DNA of 64,000 bases. Origin: Methylophilus sp. 42 (GTDB lineage: Bacteria > Pseudomonadota > Gammaproteobacteria > Burkholderiales > Methylophilaceae). Of the stretch, positions 55,360 through 64,000 are shown one piece after another. The number at the start of each line of letters is the position of its first letter. Within the stretch, counting starts at the first letter, position 1. The stretch covers positions 930,001-994,000 of the forward strand of contig NZ_KB913031.1 in the NCBI RefSeq assembly GCF_000384155.1, in the 5' to 3' direction. Made by a program: the position numbers and the translations under genes. The notes under the pieces were generated by a model, which was given only the letters and a program-made list of their open reading frames with translations, did not search any database and was not told the DNA's origin.

Positions 55360-55545
55360 ATGATCAAGACCCTGTTAGTCATGTCGGGATTCATTCTTTC
55401 AGCCTATGCCCTGGCCGGGACCAACCCCTCGCCACATGATCAGGTTGAAATGCAGAAACATTTGAAAGTAGCCAGACACGCTGTTGCGCAGCCAGCGGTC
55501 AACTCCCAAAAGGAGGTTGACAAAAAAACTGCGCAAACCAAGTAA
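55360..55545 (+). CDS. Small secreted protein of unknown function
   Basis: 61 residues: a clear signal peptide (MIKTLLVMSGFILSAYALA), then about 40 charged residues rich in Lys, Gln, Val and Ala. Excellent ribosome site (AAGGAG, seven bases before ATG) and a terminator 80 bp downstream support a real gene. Divergent from the two-component genes, so it may be a target of that regulator (inference). Confidence 0.75.
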   Translation: MIKTLLVMSGFILSAYALAGTNPSPHDQVEMQKHLKVARHAVAQPAVNSQKEVDKKTAQTK

Positions 55546-55624
55546 CTGCGAAGTTGCCTAAGCGTACTGAATTCCCTGCAGTGCGTTGAAGCAATCAGCG
55601 GTTTCGTGTGTATCCTCTCACTTT

Positions 55625-55650
55625 AACCACGCGCAAGCGTGGTTTTTTTT
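55625..55650 (+). terminator. Terminator after the small secreted-protein gene
   Basis: 8-bp stem AACCACGC/GCGTGGTT, loop GCAA, followed by six further T. Confidence 0.9.
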
Positions 55651-55718
55651 ATGTGTGATTTGGAATATGTGGATTTGGGCTTGCGCCAGGTCCTGGTGCA
55701 AGCCCACCAAGTCAACGT

Positions 55719-56612
55719 CTAACGTAAATCTATAATATCCAGCTTGCCTGCCTTCATGTCCGGCACCAGCAAATGGTGGTCATCTTGTGTCAGCGCAATA
55801 TCTGCGGCAGATTGGTAACCTTCTTTGATCAGGGTGACTTTATGTTGCTGGTCAATGCGGAATACTTTGCCTGACTTCCAGTCACTGACATAAATCGTGC
55901 CATTTGCCTGTTTGACAATGCCATCGCCACCACCCAGGCCGCTGGCCACTTCATCCAGTTTTTTGCTCAACAGGTTGTAGTTGTAAAGCACGCCAGAAGT
56001 GAAGTCGACCAGCAGCAAATGCTCACCTTTGGCATCGGCCAGCAAACCATTTGGGGCTAAAATACGTGCATCGATCGTGCCGTCTAGCAGCAAACTCAGC
56101 TGACGTTGAGGTGTGACTTTATAAATAATGCCGCCTTTGCCGCTGCCCAGAATATCACCACTGTCACTGATATACAGGTTGCCATTGGCATCTGCGCTCA
56201 GGTCGTTGAGAAATTGTGGCACTTTGGGAAAATCAGTCGCTGCTAAAAACACCTCCGCGCTGGCAGGGGATTGGTTCAGTGCGACACGCAATACACGCGT
56301 TTTGTCGGCAATATATAAATCATTGCCGATCAGCACCAGCCCTTTAGGGTCATCCAGGCCTTGTACCAAGACCGAGGTTTTACCATGGTCGATGACGCGA
56401 ATTTGGCCGTCACCATCCTGGCCAAAGCCATTGATTTCAGACACGTAGATTTTGCCGTCGGCGGCTTGCACAACAGATTCCGGCGTCAGCAAGCCACTTA
56501 CAGGCGCTAAGCCATGCGCGTGGCTGTGGCTGGTGATCGTCAGTAAGCAGGCAGCGACTAAGCTTGAGATTGCGCTAGAGGTCAAGACACGGCGAGGCTG
56601 GAAAAACAACAT
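55719..56612 (-). CDS. NHL/SMP-30-like beta-propeller protein, secreted
   Basis: About 297 residues; the ATG at 56612 has AGGAG five bases upstream. A signal peptide is followed by repeated blades with patterns such as GKIYVSEING, NDLYIADKTRVLRV, GNLYISDSGDI and GTIYVSDWKSGKVFRID. The fold is a six-bladed propeller of the SMP-30/strictosidine-synthase/NHL group. Last gene of the cytochrome-flavoprotein operon. Lactonase activity is possible but no catalytic residues are assured. Confidence 0.75.
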   Translation of the reverse strand: MLFFQPRRVLTSSAISSLVAACLLTITSHSHAHGLAPVSGLLTPESVVQAADGKIYVSEINGFGQDGDGQIRVIDHGKTSVLVQGLDDPKGLVLIGNDLYIADKTRVLRVALNQSPASAEVFLAATDFPKVPQFLNDLSADANGNLYISDSGDILGSGKGGIIYKVTPQRQLSLLLDGTIDARILAPNGLLADAKGEHLLLVDFTSGVLYNYNLLSKKLDEVASGLGGGDGIVKQANGTIYVSDWKSGKVFRIDQQHKVTLIKEGYQSAADIALTQDDHHLLVPDMKAGKLDIIDLR

Positions 56613-56620
56613 AAACACTC

Positions 56621-57205
56621 CTAGAAAAAGGCTTTAGGTTGGGATAAGGTATTAATACTATTGCACAAAGCCTCGTAGGTTTGTACCGGTGCTTGTGCCA
56701 GGGATTGCTGGAAAGCAGGATTTTGCTGCAATTGCTGAATCACCTGGTCAAATGCTTGCTGGTAAGACTTATGTGTCGAGTGCTCCACATTGTAAGTCAG
56801 CCAGCCACGTGATTGGCCTTCGCCCTTGACTGTCAGCAGCGGTTTTCCCAGAGCACTGTCTGCGGCAGGCTGGTTATACACCTTGGCAGTGATTTCGCTG
56901 TAAAACACACCCGTTTGCGGGTTATAGAACATATTGGGTTCAATCACTACCAGCGCCTGGCCTTTGGCTTCGGCCTCACAACTGGAGGTGGTAAAGTTTT
57001 GCGCCTGAAAGCTGCTCAAGCCGACAGCTTCAGCTGCTTCGGCACGGTTATGCCAATAGTTGAGGTAGGGATTCAACAGGCGTACCGGATGCTGGTAAAA
57101 AGACTCTGGCACCTGAATGACCAAAGCCGGTTGCGTACCCGCCTGGCTAAGGCTGATCCAGCCCAGGCAGAGTGCGCTACTGATAGACAACAAAATGCGT
57201 TTCAT
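56621..57205 (-). CDS. Periplasmic protein of unknown function
   Basis: 194 residues with a signal peptide (MKRILLSISSALCLGWISLSQA). Conserved-looking parts are LNPYLNYWHNRAEAAEAVGLSSF and VIEPNMFYNPQTGVFYSEITAKVY. Two mature cysteines (in TTSSCEAEAKG and YEALCNSIN) could form a disulfide. No family recognised. Eight bases separate it from the next propeller gene; it belongs to the five-gene operon. Confidence 0.75.
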   Translation of the reverse strand: MKRILLSISSALCLGWISLSQAGTQPALVIQVPESFYQHPVRLLNPYLNYWHNRAEAAEAVGLSSFQAQNFTTSSCEAEAKGQALVVIEPNMFYNPQTGVFYSEITAKVYNQPAADSALGKPLLTVKGEGQSRGWLTYNVEHSTHKSYQQAFDQVIQQLQQNPAFQQSLAQAPVQTYEALCNSINTLSQPKAFF

Positions 57206-57238
57206 ATATTACTCCTGAAAATATCCTTGCAGCGGTGG

Positions 57239-58450
57239 CTACAGGTTGCGAATACGGTAAATCCAGCCGGTCAGGTCATCTGACACATATAGCCAGCCAT
57301 CGGCACCGACGATCACATCTATCGGTCGTCCCCAGGCGCGTTTGCCTTGCAGCCAGCCACTAATGAATGGGACGCTTGCCACGGGCTGTTGGTTCCTGAA
57401 TTGTACACGCAGCAAGGCGTAGCCGCTGGGTTGTTTGCGGTTCCACGAACCATGCAAGGCCACAATCGCATCCTGTTGGATGTCGCCTGCTAACCGGCTT
57501 TGATGCAAAAAAGTGATGCCTATGGGCGTACTGTGTGCGGGGAGTGTTAGTACGGGCGCTTGCGCCTGTTGGCAAGCACCTGTTTCGCCAACAAAATTGG
57601 GGTCTTGCATCAGTTGCCCGGGCTGCGCGGGGTCGCTCCAGCAATACGGCCAGCCATAGTGCTGGCCTGCTTCAATCTTGTTCAGGTGCTCTGGTGGCAA
57701 GTCATCATCGACATGGCCATTTTTCTGCCCACTGCGATTATCAGCGCCATTGTTGGTGGCAAACATCTCTGCGCTTTGTGGTTGCCAGGCAAAACTTTGG
57801 CTGTTACGCAGCCCACGGGCCCAGATTGCACTTTGCGCATGACGGCCGACCGTCAGCAGCGCGCCAGCAGGGCGGCCATCTGCCGTATATCTTAGTATTG
57901 TTGCGCGCATCGGATTATCTTCGACACAGACATTGCAACTGGAGCCGACATTGATAAACAGATAACCGTCCGGCGAGATTTTGAGTGTTTTCAGGCTATG
58001 GCCACCGCTAGGCAGGTTGCGGATAAACGGTTGCGGGGCGCCCCAGCCATCACCTTGTTTGGGCAGTTTGACCACGCCGGTCTGTTCAGCCACCAGCAAG
58101 TCCTCTCCTAGCAAGGTGAGGCCGTGTGGCGCATTGAGGCCTTGGGCAATGACTTCTGCTTCCCCTTGTGCGTTTAAACGCACGATACGGCCGGTATCAG
58201 ACAAGCTGACCAATAGCCGTCCCTGTGTGTCCAGCGCCAGCATGCGTGGAGCGCCTAAAGTACTGACATCACTAAATCGCTCTATCTTGAGCCCGGCGGG
58301 GACTTCCAGCGTCGATAAAGCAGCATCCACCTCTGGCGTTTGTGCCATGGCATAGTGCAAACCAATTGCCATGCACAAACCTGTCAATGCGATCAACAGT
58401 AAGCGCGAAACTTTATTGGGGGAAGAGGTTTGGGCGTGTGCTGCCGTCAT
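57239..58450 (-). CDS. Sorbosone/PQQ-dehydrogenase-like beta-propeller
   Basis: 403 residues. An N-terminal signal or anchor helix (LLLIALTGLCMAIGLHYAMA) is followed by a six-bladed propeller of the glucose/sorbosone dehydrogenase family: PHGLTLLGEDLLVAEQTG, NVGSSCNVCVEDNPMRATILRY, WARGLRNSQSFAWQP, NNGADNR and DDLPPEHLNKIEAGQHYGWPYCW. The last blocks match PQQ-dependent aldose dehydrogenase-like proteins; PQQ binding is expected but not proven. The start overlaps the flavoprotein gene by four bases. It could feed electrons to the operon's cytochrome. Confidence 0.82.
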   Translation of the reverse strand: MTAAHAQTSSPNKVSRLLLIALTGLCMAIGLHYAMAQTPEVDAALSTLEVPAGLKIERFSDVSTLGAPRMLALDTQGRLLVSLSDTGRIVRLNAQGEAEVIAQGLNAPHGLTLLGEDLLVAEQTGVVKLPKQGDGWGAPQPFIRNLPSGGHSLKTLKISPDGYLFINVGSSCNVCVEDNPMRATILRYTADGRPAGALLTVGRHAQSAIWARGLRNSQSFAWQPQSAEMFATNNGADNRSGQKNGHVDDDLPPEHLNKIEAGQHYGWPYCWSDPAQPGQLMQDPNFVGETGACQQAQAPVLTLPAHSTPIGITFLHQSRLAGDIQQDAIVALHGSWNRKQPSGYALLRVQFRNQQPVASVPFISGWLQGKRAWGRPIDVIVGADGWLYVSDDLTGWIYRIRNL

Positions 58451-59742
58451 GTCAATGTGTCTGCCCAGATGTTTTCTGCCCAGGCTTGTGCGTATTCGCC
58501 TTCCTGCACGCTGGCTTTGGCCGAAACGCCACCACCTTCGGCTGATACCATGGATTTCTTGGCTGGGTCATAACGATACACATTGGCCACGTGCATGGCT
58601 TGCTGGTTGTCGACAAAACTGTAGCAAGTGTTTGCGAACACAGGCAGCGGGTTAGGGGCATTGCCAGTTTGCAGGTCTATGATGGCGGCAGCGCACACTT
58701 TGGCTTGCGAGGTGGCCATATGCGCCGATTTTGGCAAGCCTGCCGAAATACTGTCGCCGATGATATGTACATCAGCTTGCAGGCTCGATGCATACGTCAC
58801 AAAGTCGACTTCGCACCAGCGACCATCGACATTATTCAGGCCCGCCACTTGCGCGACTTTGCCGGCCAATTGCGGCGGAATCACATTCAGCACGTCTGCT
58901 TTCACCGTTTCAAAATCAGTTTTAATGGTTTTGCTGGCAGCATCCAGTCGCAGGATTTCGCTATTGTTATGGTATTCAATGATGCCCTGGTAGGCACCAT
59001 TGAAGCTTTGCAAAAACAAGCCTTTTTTGGAGGTGATGTCGGCATTGGCATCCAGGATAATCACTTTGCTGCGCGGTTTGTGCTGTTTGAAATAATGCGC
59101 AACCTGGCAGGCCCGTTCATATGGGCCGGGTGGGCAGCGGTAAGCGCCGGTTGGAATGGTCATCACAAACACGCCTCCATCAGGCATGCTCTCCAGTTGC
59201 TGCCGCAGTTGCAGCGTTTGTTTGCCCGCTTTCCATGCATGTGGAATATCGGCGACCGGGGCAGACATGCCTGGAATCTTGCTGTAATTGAAATCAACAC
59301 CAGGTGCGAGTATCAGGCGGTCGTAGCTGAGATTGCCACGCGCGAGTTGCACTTGTTTATTCACAAGGTCAACTGACGTCACACTGTCTTGTATCCAGTG
59401 CAGCCCATGTTGTTTGCGTGATAAATCATAAGCAAAACTTAATTGATCCAGCGTGCGGCTACCACCTAGCACCAGGTTGCTTTGCGGGCAGGAGATAAAT
59501 TGCGGGTTGGGCTCAATGATGGTGACTTTGAGGTTGCCCATGCTCCAGGCGCGTAAGTATTTGGCGGCGGTGAGGCCTGCAAATCCTGCGCCGACTATCA
59601 CTACATGGCCTAGGGGTGGTTTGCTGGCACGCGCAAAAGCGGGCAGGCCATAAAAGGCGAGTCCGCCATAAATCACTGAGCGCACAAATTGCCTGCGTGT
59701 TGCGCTGACGGGATGGGTGGTCAAGATAGAATCCGGCTGCAT
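58447..59742 (-). CDS. FccB-like sulfide dehydrogenase flavoprotein
   Basis: 431 residues. A twin-arginine signal (TRRQFVRSVIYGGLAF) is followed by the FAD Rossmann motif VVIVGAGFAGLTAAKYLR (47-64). The pair Cys203 in RCPPGPYERA and Cys373 in NTCYSFVDN matches the redox-active disulfide of flavocytochrome c sulfide dehydrogenase, at the right spacing. Exported folded by Tat to pair with the cytochrome encoded just upstream. Predicted to oxidise sulfide to sulfur/polysulfide, though other thiols are possible. Confidence 0.88.
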   Translation of the reverse strand: MQPDSILTTHPVSATRRQFVRSVIYGGLAFYGLPAFARASKPPLGHVVIVGAGFAGLTAAKYLRAWSMGNLKVTIIEPNPQFISCPQSNLVLGGSRTLDQLSFAYDLSRKQHGLHWIQDSVTSVDLVNKQVQLARGNLSYDRLILAPGVDFNYSKIPGMSAPVADIPHAWKAGKQTLQLRQQLESMPDGGVFVMTIPTGAYRCPPGPYERACQVAHYFKQHKPRSKVIILDANADITSKKGLFLQSFNGAYQGIIEYHNNSEILRLDAASKTIKTDFETVKADVLNVIPPQLAGKVAQVAGLNNVDGRWCEVDFVTYASSLQADVHIIGDSISAGLPKSAHMATSQAKVCAAAIIDLQTGNAPNPLPVFANTCYSFVDNQQAMHVANVYRYDPAKKSMVSAEGGGVSAKASVQEGEYAQAWAENIWADTLT

Positions 59743-60092
59743 TATTGTGCCCCCAGGAATGATTGATGTGGCAAGGCATGCGCTGTTTGTCTGGGCTGTT
59801 GTGCGAAATAGCTGGCCAGTGCGGTTATTTCTTCTGTAGTTAACCCTTTGGCGTGATGATGCATGACGGTAGAAGTCACCGAGCCATCTTTAAAGCCTTG
59901 CATGCGCTGCACAAAATAGGCTTGATTGAGGGCTGCAAGCGTAGGTGTGCCGCCCAGGCTATTGCCATTGGGCCCATGGCAGGCAGCGCAAGAGGCCGCC
60001 AGGGTATGAGTCGCCGAAGAGTCTTCTGCATGCGTCGATAGCGACCATATTGCAATGCAAGCCCATAGAATACGCGCGTATATCTGCTTCAT
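59742..60092 (-). CDS. Monoheme cytochrome c, FccA-like
   Basis: 116 residues: a signal peptide, then heme motif CAACH (Cys35, Cys38, His39), GPNGNSLGGTP and a likely axial Met in TVMHHHAKGLTTEEITALASYF. Small class I cytochrome of the FccA/cytochrome c553 type. GGGGGAAG precedes the ATG. First gene of the operon, sharing a base with the flavoprotein gene; natural electron acceptor for it. Confidence 0.92.
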   Translation of the reverse strand: MKQIYARILWACIAIWSLSTHAEDSSATHTLAASCAACHGPNGNSLGGTPTLAALNQAYFVQRMQGFKDGSVTSTVMHHHAKGLTTEEITALASYFAQQPRQTAHALPHQSFLGAQ

Positions 60093-60110
60093 GCTTCCCC
60101 CAGGATTGAT

Positions 60111-60134
60111 TGTGAGTGATATTGATGTATCACA
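60111..60134. promoter_or_regulatory. Inverted repeat upstream of the cytochrome operon
   Basis: TGTGA-N14-TCACA, with an inner GTGAT-N8-ATCAC. About 20 bp ahead of the cytochrome ATG. It has the look of an operator but the spacing does not fit a classical Crp or FNR site. Confidence 0.3.
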
Positions 60135-60201
60135 TTATTCTAAATGGATGCCGAGGCGTGAGTGACTATGGTTACACAGCCTCAAAACAATTGCCTTAAA
60201 A

Positions 60202-60235
60202 CAAAAACGGCCATGAATCTCATGACCGTTTTTGT
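60202..60235. terminator. Terminator after the secreted ankyrin gene
   Basis: Imperfect stem of about 14 bp (ACAAAAACGG-CATGA with its complement, one mismatch), small loop ATC, T-runs on both strands. Confidence 0.8.
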
Positions 60236-60261
60236 TTAATATCGTAGCGAGTTGCCAGCGA

Positions 60262-60747
60262 TTAAAAGCATTTTTCTTCCTGACAGCCATCGTTTTTGGT
60301 GCCAAGTTCAGTCAGCAGGTCGACCATTTTCTGGTCGTGTTCTTCTTTGAAATAACGCACCAGAGAGACATCGCCTTTGAGTTTGATATTCACATCAGCG
60401 CCGGCAGAGGCCAGGTATTTCATGGTAGCGGTATCGCCAATAAATGCAGACATATGGAAAGCCGTATTATGGCTGGCCGGGTGTACATAGTTCAGGTCAG
60501 CGCCTTTGGACACTAGGTATTTCACCACGTCCAGCTTGCCTTTTGATGCCGCCATTTGCAGTGGTTCCCAGGCAAAGAATTTCTGTTTTACCAAGGTCGG
60601 GTCAGCTTCAACAAACTTTTTGACCACTTTCACGTTACCACCGGTGAGTGCCTCGGTAAACTCCATATACTCCTCATCTGACAGGGCAAATGCCTGTAAG
60701 GCAAATGACAGTGAGAACAAGGCCACTAAAAACTTAACTGATTTCAT
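60262..60747 (-). CDS. Secreted ankyrin-repeat protein, short
   Basis: 161 residues from the ATG at 60747 (GGAGAG upstream). A signal peptide (MKSVKFLVALFSLSFALQAFA) is followed by about three ankyrin repeats (EPLQMAASKGKLDVVKYLVSKGADLN; NTAFHMSAFIGDTATMKYLASAGADVN). The tail contains two cysteines (NDGCQEEKCF), a possible disulfide or metal site. Second periplasmic ankyrin protein of the window; binding partner unknown. Confidence 0.85.
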   Translation of the reverse strand: MKSVKFLVALFSLSFALQAFALSDEEYMEFTEALTGGNVKVVKKFVEADPTLVKQKFFAWEPLQMAASKGKLDVVKYLVSKGADLNYVHPASHNTAFHMSAFIGDTATMKYLASAGADVNIKLKGDVSLVRYFKEEHDQKMVDLLTELGTKNDGCQEEKCF

Positions 60748-60801
60748 AATCTCTCCAAACACCTGATTTTCATTTTTAAAAATAACCACTTTGTTTTAAT
60801 G

Positions 60802-60826
60802 GCGAAACCACGTGAGTCGGTTTCGC
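60802..60826. other. 8-bp hairpin after purL
   Basis: GCGAAACC/GGTTTCGC with a 9-base loop, directly downstream of the purL stop on the minus strand. The T-run is weak, so termination is uncertain. Confidence 0.45.
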
Positions 60827-63800
60827 TTAACCCACAAACTTGCGTGCATTCCTGAACATGCGCATCCAAGGGCCGTCCTCTTGCCATCCATCAGGGCGCC
60901 AGGAGTGTTGTACAGCCCTGAATACACGTTCAGGATGCGGCATCATGATGCTGAAACGGCCGTCTTGCGTAGTGAAACCGGTCAAGCCCTGTGGCGAACC
61001 ATTCGGGTTAAACGGGTAGACCTCGGTCGCTTGCGCAGCATGGTCAACATAGCGCACAGTTGCCAGTTGCTGTTGTAGCACACTTGTGACAGCGCTGGCA
61101 TCAGTAAATTCCGTAAAACCTTCGCCATGTGCCACGGCAATCGGCATACGGCTACCGACCATGCCATCAAAAAAGATGGATGGCGAGGATAGAATCTCGA
61201 CCAGCGCCACGCGTGCTTCAAATTGTTCGGACTTGTTGCGCACGAAATGCGGCCAGTGCTCTGCACCAGGAATAATGCTGTGCAGGTTGCTCATCATCTG
61301 GCAACCGTTACACACGCCCAGTGCAAAGGTATCGGCACGGTTAAAGAAGGCGCTGAATTCATCACGGGCGCGGCTGTTGAACAAGATGGACTTGGCCCAG
61401 CCTTCACCGGCGCCCAGCACGTCACCGTAAGAGAAGCCACCACAGGCGACCAGGCCAGCAAAGTCTTTAAGGGACACACGGCCGCTAATGACGTCGCTCA
61501 TATGCACGTCAACACTGTTAAAGCCGGCGCGGTCAAACGCCGCGGCCATTTCGGTCTGGCCGTTGACGCCTTGCTCACGCAAGATGGCCATATTCGGGCG
61601 TTTACCGGTGTTGATATACGGCGCAGCGATATTGTCGTTGAGGTCAAACGTCAGCTTGGCATGCAAACCGGCGTCGTCAGCATTGAGGATGCGGTCGTAC
61701 TCCTGCTGCGCACAGGTCGGGTTATCACGCAGGCTTTGCATACGGTAAGTGGTTTCAGACCACATACGGTGCAATTCAATACGCGAAGCTTTGTATTGTG
61801 TGTTGCCTTGGCTGATGGCAATGTCATGCCCCGCGTTGACCTGGCCAATACGGTGTACACAGGCGCCCAGCGCTTGTTGCAGTTGCGCTGCAATCGCGGC
61901 AGCATCCGCTGCACGCACTTGTACCACGGCGCCCAGCTCTTCGTTAAACAGGGTGCTGATTGTGTCACCACCGAGGCTGGACAAATCGATATTGAGGCCA
62001 CAATGGCCAGCAAAGGCCATTTCTGCCAGGGTGACATACAGGCCGCCGTCAGAGCGGTCATGGTAGGCCAGTAACTTGCCGTCACTGTTCAATTGCTGGA
62101 TAGCGGCAAAAAACGCTTTCAATTGCGCTGGTTGATCGACATCCGGCACGGTATTGCCCAGTTGCTTGTAGACTTGCGCCAGGGCCGAACCACCCATGCG
62201 GTTACGGCCGTTACCGAGGTCGATCAGGATCAGTTCGCTGTCGCCTAAGTCGGTACGCAGTTGTGGCGTCAGTGTTTTGCGTACGTCTGGCGTATTGGCA
62301 AATGCAGAAATCACCAGCGAGATGGGGGCGGTAACGGCTTTATTTTCGCCATTGTCTTGCCACACGGTTTTCATACTCATGGAGTCTTTACCGACCGGGA
62401 TGCTGATGCCCAGTGCCGGGCACAATTCCATCCCTACCGTTTTCACGGTGGCGTACAGTGCGGCATCTTCACCAACATGGCCAGCAGGGGCCATCCAGTT
62501 GGCAGACAGTTTGAGGTTGCCGATCTCGCTAATCGAGGCGGCAGCAATGTTGGTAATGGCCTCACCAATCGCCATGCGGCCGGAGGCCGGGGCGTCAATC
62601 AGCGCCAGTGGCGCTTTTTCGCCGATGGCAAAGGCTTCGCCAATATTGGTTTCAAACCCGGCGCAAGTCACCGCCACGTTGCTGACCGGCACTTGCCATG
62701 GGCCGACCATCTGGTCGCGTACAATCAGGCCAGTCACACTGCGGTCACCGATGGTAATCAGGAAGGTTTTATCGGCCACCCCCGGCAAACGCAGTACGCG
62801 TGCCACGGCATCGTTCAAGTCTATATTGCTGGTATCAAAGGCAGGCAGTGACTTCTGCACGGACTTGACGTCGCGTAACATTTTTGGTGGTTTGCCCAAC
62901 AACACGGACAATTCCATATCGACAGGCTTGTTGGCAAAGTGCGTGTCTTCAACGGTTAAGTGGCGTTCTTCCGTGGTCACACCCACCACCGCGAAAGGAC
63001 AGCGCTCGCGTTCACAAATCGCTTCAAATAATGGCAGTTGGTCTTGTGTGACGGCAAGTACGTAGCGCTCCTGCGCTTCGTTGCTCCACAATTCGCGCGG
63101 GCTCATGCCAGGCTCTTCGTTGTGTACGTCACGCAGCTGGAACACTGCACCGACTTTGGCGTCGTTCACCAGCTCTGGGAAAGCGTTAGAAATACCACCA
63201 GCGCCGACGTCGTGAATGCTCAAAATCGGGTTTTTGTCGCCCATTTGCCAGCAACGGTCGATCACCTCTTGTGCACGGCGTTGCAACTCAGGGTTGCCAC
63301 GTTGCACCGAGTCAAAGTCCAGATTTTCGGTGTTGGCACCGGTGTCCATGCTGGAGGCTGCGCCGCCACCCAGGCCAATCAGCATGGCCGGGCCACCGAG
63401 TTGAATCAGGGCTGAGCCAGGAGGGATGCTATTTTTAAAGCTATGACTGTCAGAAATATTACCGACACCACCGGCCAGCATGATGGGCTTGTGATAACCG
63501 CGCACTTCTGATTGTCCGTCTGTGGTGCTTGTTTCCAGCTCAAAGGTACGGAAATAACCGGCAATGTTGGGACGGCCAAATTCGTTGTTATAAGCGGCAC
63601 CACCTAAGGGGCCGTCTATCATGATTTGCAGCGGGCTGGCGATACGGCCTGGTTTGCCGTAGTTGGTTTCCCAGGGTTGGTTGAAGTCAGGCAGATTCAG
63701 GTTAGACACCGAGAAACCCGCCAGGCCTGCCTTGGGTTTCGAGCCAATACCGGTGGCGCCTTCGTCACGGATCTCGCCGCCTGCACCTGTCGCAGCACCT

Positions 63801-64000
63801 GCAAACGGTGAAATCGCGGTCGGATGGTTATGCGTCTCTACCTTCATCAGGTAGTGCATATTGTCTTCTACAAACTGGTAGCTCTGGTCGGCAGAAGGGT
63901 AGAAACGCTTGGTTTTCTGGCCTTGCACAATCGACGAGTTATCCGAATAGGCTACAACGGTGTGGCCAGGGTGCAGTTTGTGCGTATTGCGGATCATGTT
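60827..64000 (-). CDS. purL: Phosphoribosylformylglycinamidine synthase PurL (3' part)
   Basis: Fourth step of purine synthesis: converts FGAR, glutamine and ATP to FGAM. At least 1058 residues are visible, out of about 1290-1300 for the large proteobacterial form; the frame is open at the right edge, so the N-terminal part lies outside. Visible are [26 protein letters not shown], the catalytic synthetase domains, and a C-terminal class I glutaminase with nucleophile Cys in [12 protein letters not shown] and His/Glu in MPHPERVFR. Reading starts before the internal ATG at 63997. Confidence 0.97.
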   Translation of the reverse strand, partial: NMIRNTHKLHPGHTVVAYSDNSSIVQGQKTKRFYPSADQSYQFVEDNMHYLMKVETHNHPTAISPFAGAATGAGGEIRDEGATGIGSKPKAGLAGFSVSNLNLPDFNQPWETNYGKPGRIASPLQIMIDGPLGGAAYNNEFGRPNIAGYFRTFELETSTTDGQSEVRGYHKPIMLAGGVGNISDSHSFKNSIPPGSALIQLGGPAMLIGLGGGAASSMDTGANTENLDFDSVQRGNPELQRRAQEVIDRCWQMGDKNPILSIHDVGAGGISNAFPELVNDAKVGAVFQLRDVHNEEPGMSPRELWSNEAQERYVLAVTQDQLPLFEAICERERCPFAVVGVTTEERHLTVEDTHFANKPVDMELSVLLGKPPKMLRDVKSVQKSLPAFDTSNIDLNDAVARVLRLPGVADKTFLITIGDRSVTGLIVRDQMVGPWQVPVSNVAVTCAGFETNIGEAFAIGEKAPLALIDAPASGRMAIGEAITNIAAASISEIGNLKLSANWMAPAGHVGEDAALYATVKTVGMELCPALGISIPVGKDSMSMKTVWQDNGENKAVTAPISLVISAFANTPDVRKTLTPQLRTDLGDSELILIDLGNGRNRMGGSALAQVYKQLGNTVPDVDQPAQLKAFFAAIQQLNSDGKLLAYHDRSDGGLYVTLAEMAFAGHCGLNIDLSSLGGDTISTLFNEELGAVVQVRAADAAAIAAQLQQALGACVHRIGQVNAGHDIAISQGNTQYKASRIELHRMWSETTYRMQSLRDNPTCAQQEYDRILNADDAGLHAKLTFDLNDNIAAPYINTGKRPNMAILREQGVNGQTEMAAAFDRAGFNSVDVHMSDVISGRVSLKDFAGLVACGGFSYGDVLGAGEGWAKSILFNSRARDEFSAFFNRADTFALGVCNGCQMMSNLHSIIPGAEHWPHFVRNKSEQFEARVALVEILSSPSIFFDGMVGSRMPIAVAHGEGFTEFTDASAVTSVLQQQLATVRYVDHAAQATEVYPFNPNGSPQGLTGFTTQDGRFSIMMPHPERVFRAVQHSWRPDGWQEDGPWMRMFRNARKFVG

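Noticed and set aside
58591-59376. 261-codon plus-strand frame
   Set aside because: Antisense to the FccB-like gene, which has clear motifs; no ribosome site.

Overview
This 64 kb window is dense bacterial chromosome. It suggests a betaproteobacterium, most likely a methylotroph of the Methylophilaceae; that placement is inferred from gene content and order and was not tested against a database. Supporting features are the urt-ure cluster, the exbB-exbD-msbA-lpxK-Trm112-kdsB order, the csp-infA pair, PEP-CTERM proteins, and the sucC-sucD-nadE-glnB run. I see no rRNA, tRNA, CRISPR array, insertion sequence or prophage.

Region 1 (1-12.4 kb) is nitrogen acquisition. The end of a urea ABC importer (urtC partial, urtD, urtE) is followed by the complete urease operon ureD-A-B-C-E-F-G and a HupE/UreJ-type nickel transporter gene. 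Behind a strong terminator comes the most unusual locus of the window: a 1146-residue protein that fuses an NCS1-type nucleobase/allantoin permease, a cysteine-rich linker, a histidine kinase and a receiver, with an overlapping LuxR-type response regulator gene. Two non-coding palindromic repeats interrupt this region.

Region 2 (12.4-21.4 kb) holds a beta-barrel outer-membrane protein, a TPR periplasmic protein, a 14-TM-class MFS exporter, ferredoxin-NADP reductase, and an electron-transfer flavoprotein module (etfB-etfA; a divergent LysR regulator gene; ETF-ubiquinone oxidoreductase). It ends in a gene-free stretch (20.7-21.4 kb) occupied by a large imperfect palindrome.

Region 3 (21.4-42.7 kb) is mostly core: ftsY-ftsE-ftsX, two M16 peptidase-family proteins, rsmD, coaD, a ferredoxin, gloA, ppc, csbD, a Lol lipoprotein exporter (one permease gene plus lolD), comEC, exbB/exbD, msbA, lpxK, a Trm112-like gene and kdsB. 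It links cell division, central carbon entry (PEP carboxylase) and envelope biogenesis.

Region 4 (42.7-55.6 kb) has two related PEP-CTERM proteins flanking a minus-strand run sucC-sucD-ankyrin-nadE-glnB-DUF486. After these come a membrane protein with one CxxCH heme motif, serB, a cold-shock gene with a long leader, infA, a DUF455 ferritin-like protein and a TctE/QseC-like two-component system.

Region 5 (55.6-64 kb) carries a tightly packed five-gene operon: monoheme cytochrome c, FccB-like sulfide dehydrogenase flavoprotein, a sorbosone/PQQ-dehydrogenase-like beta-propeller, a periplasmic protein of unknown function, and an NHL/SMP-30-like propeller. It is followed by a secreted ankyrin protein and purL, which runs off the right edge.
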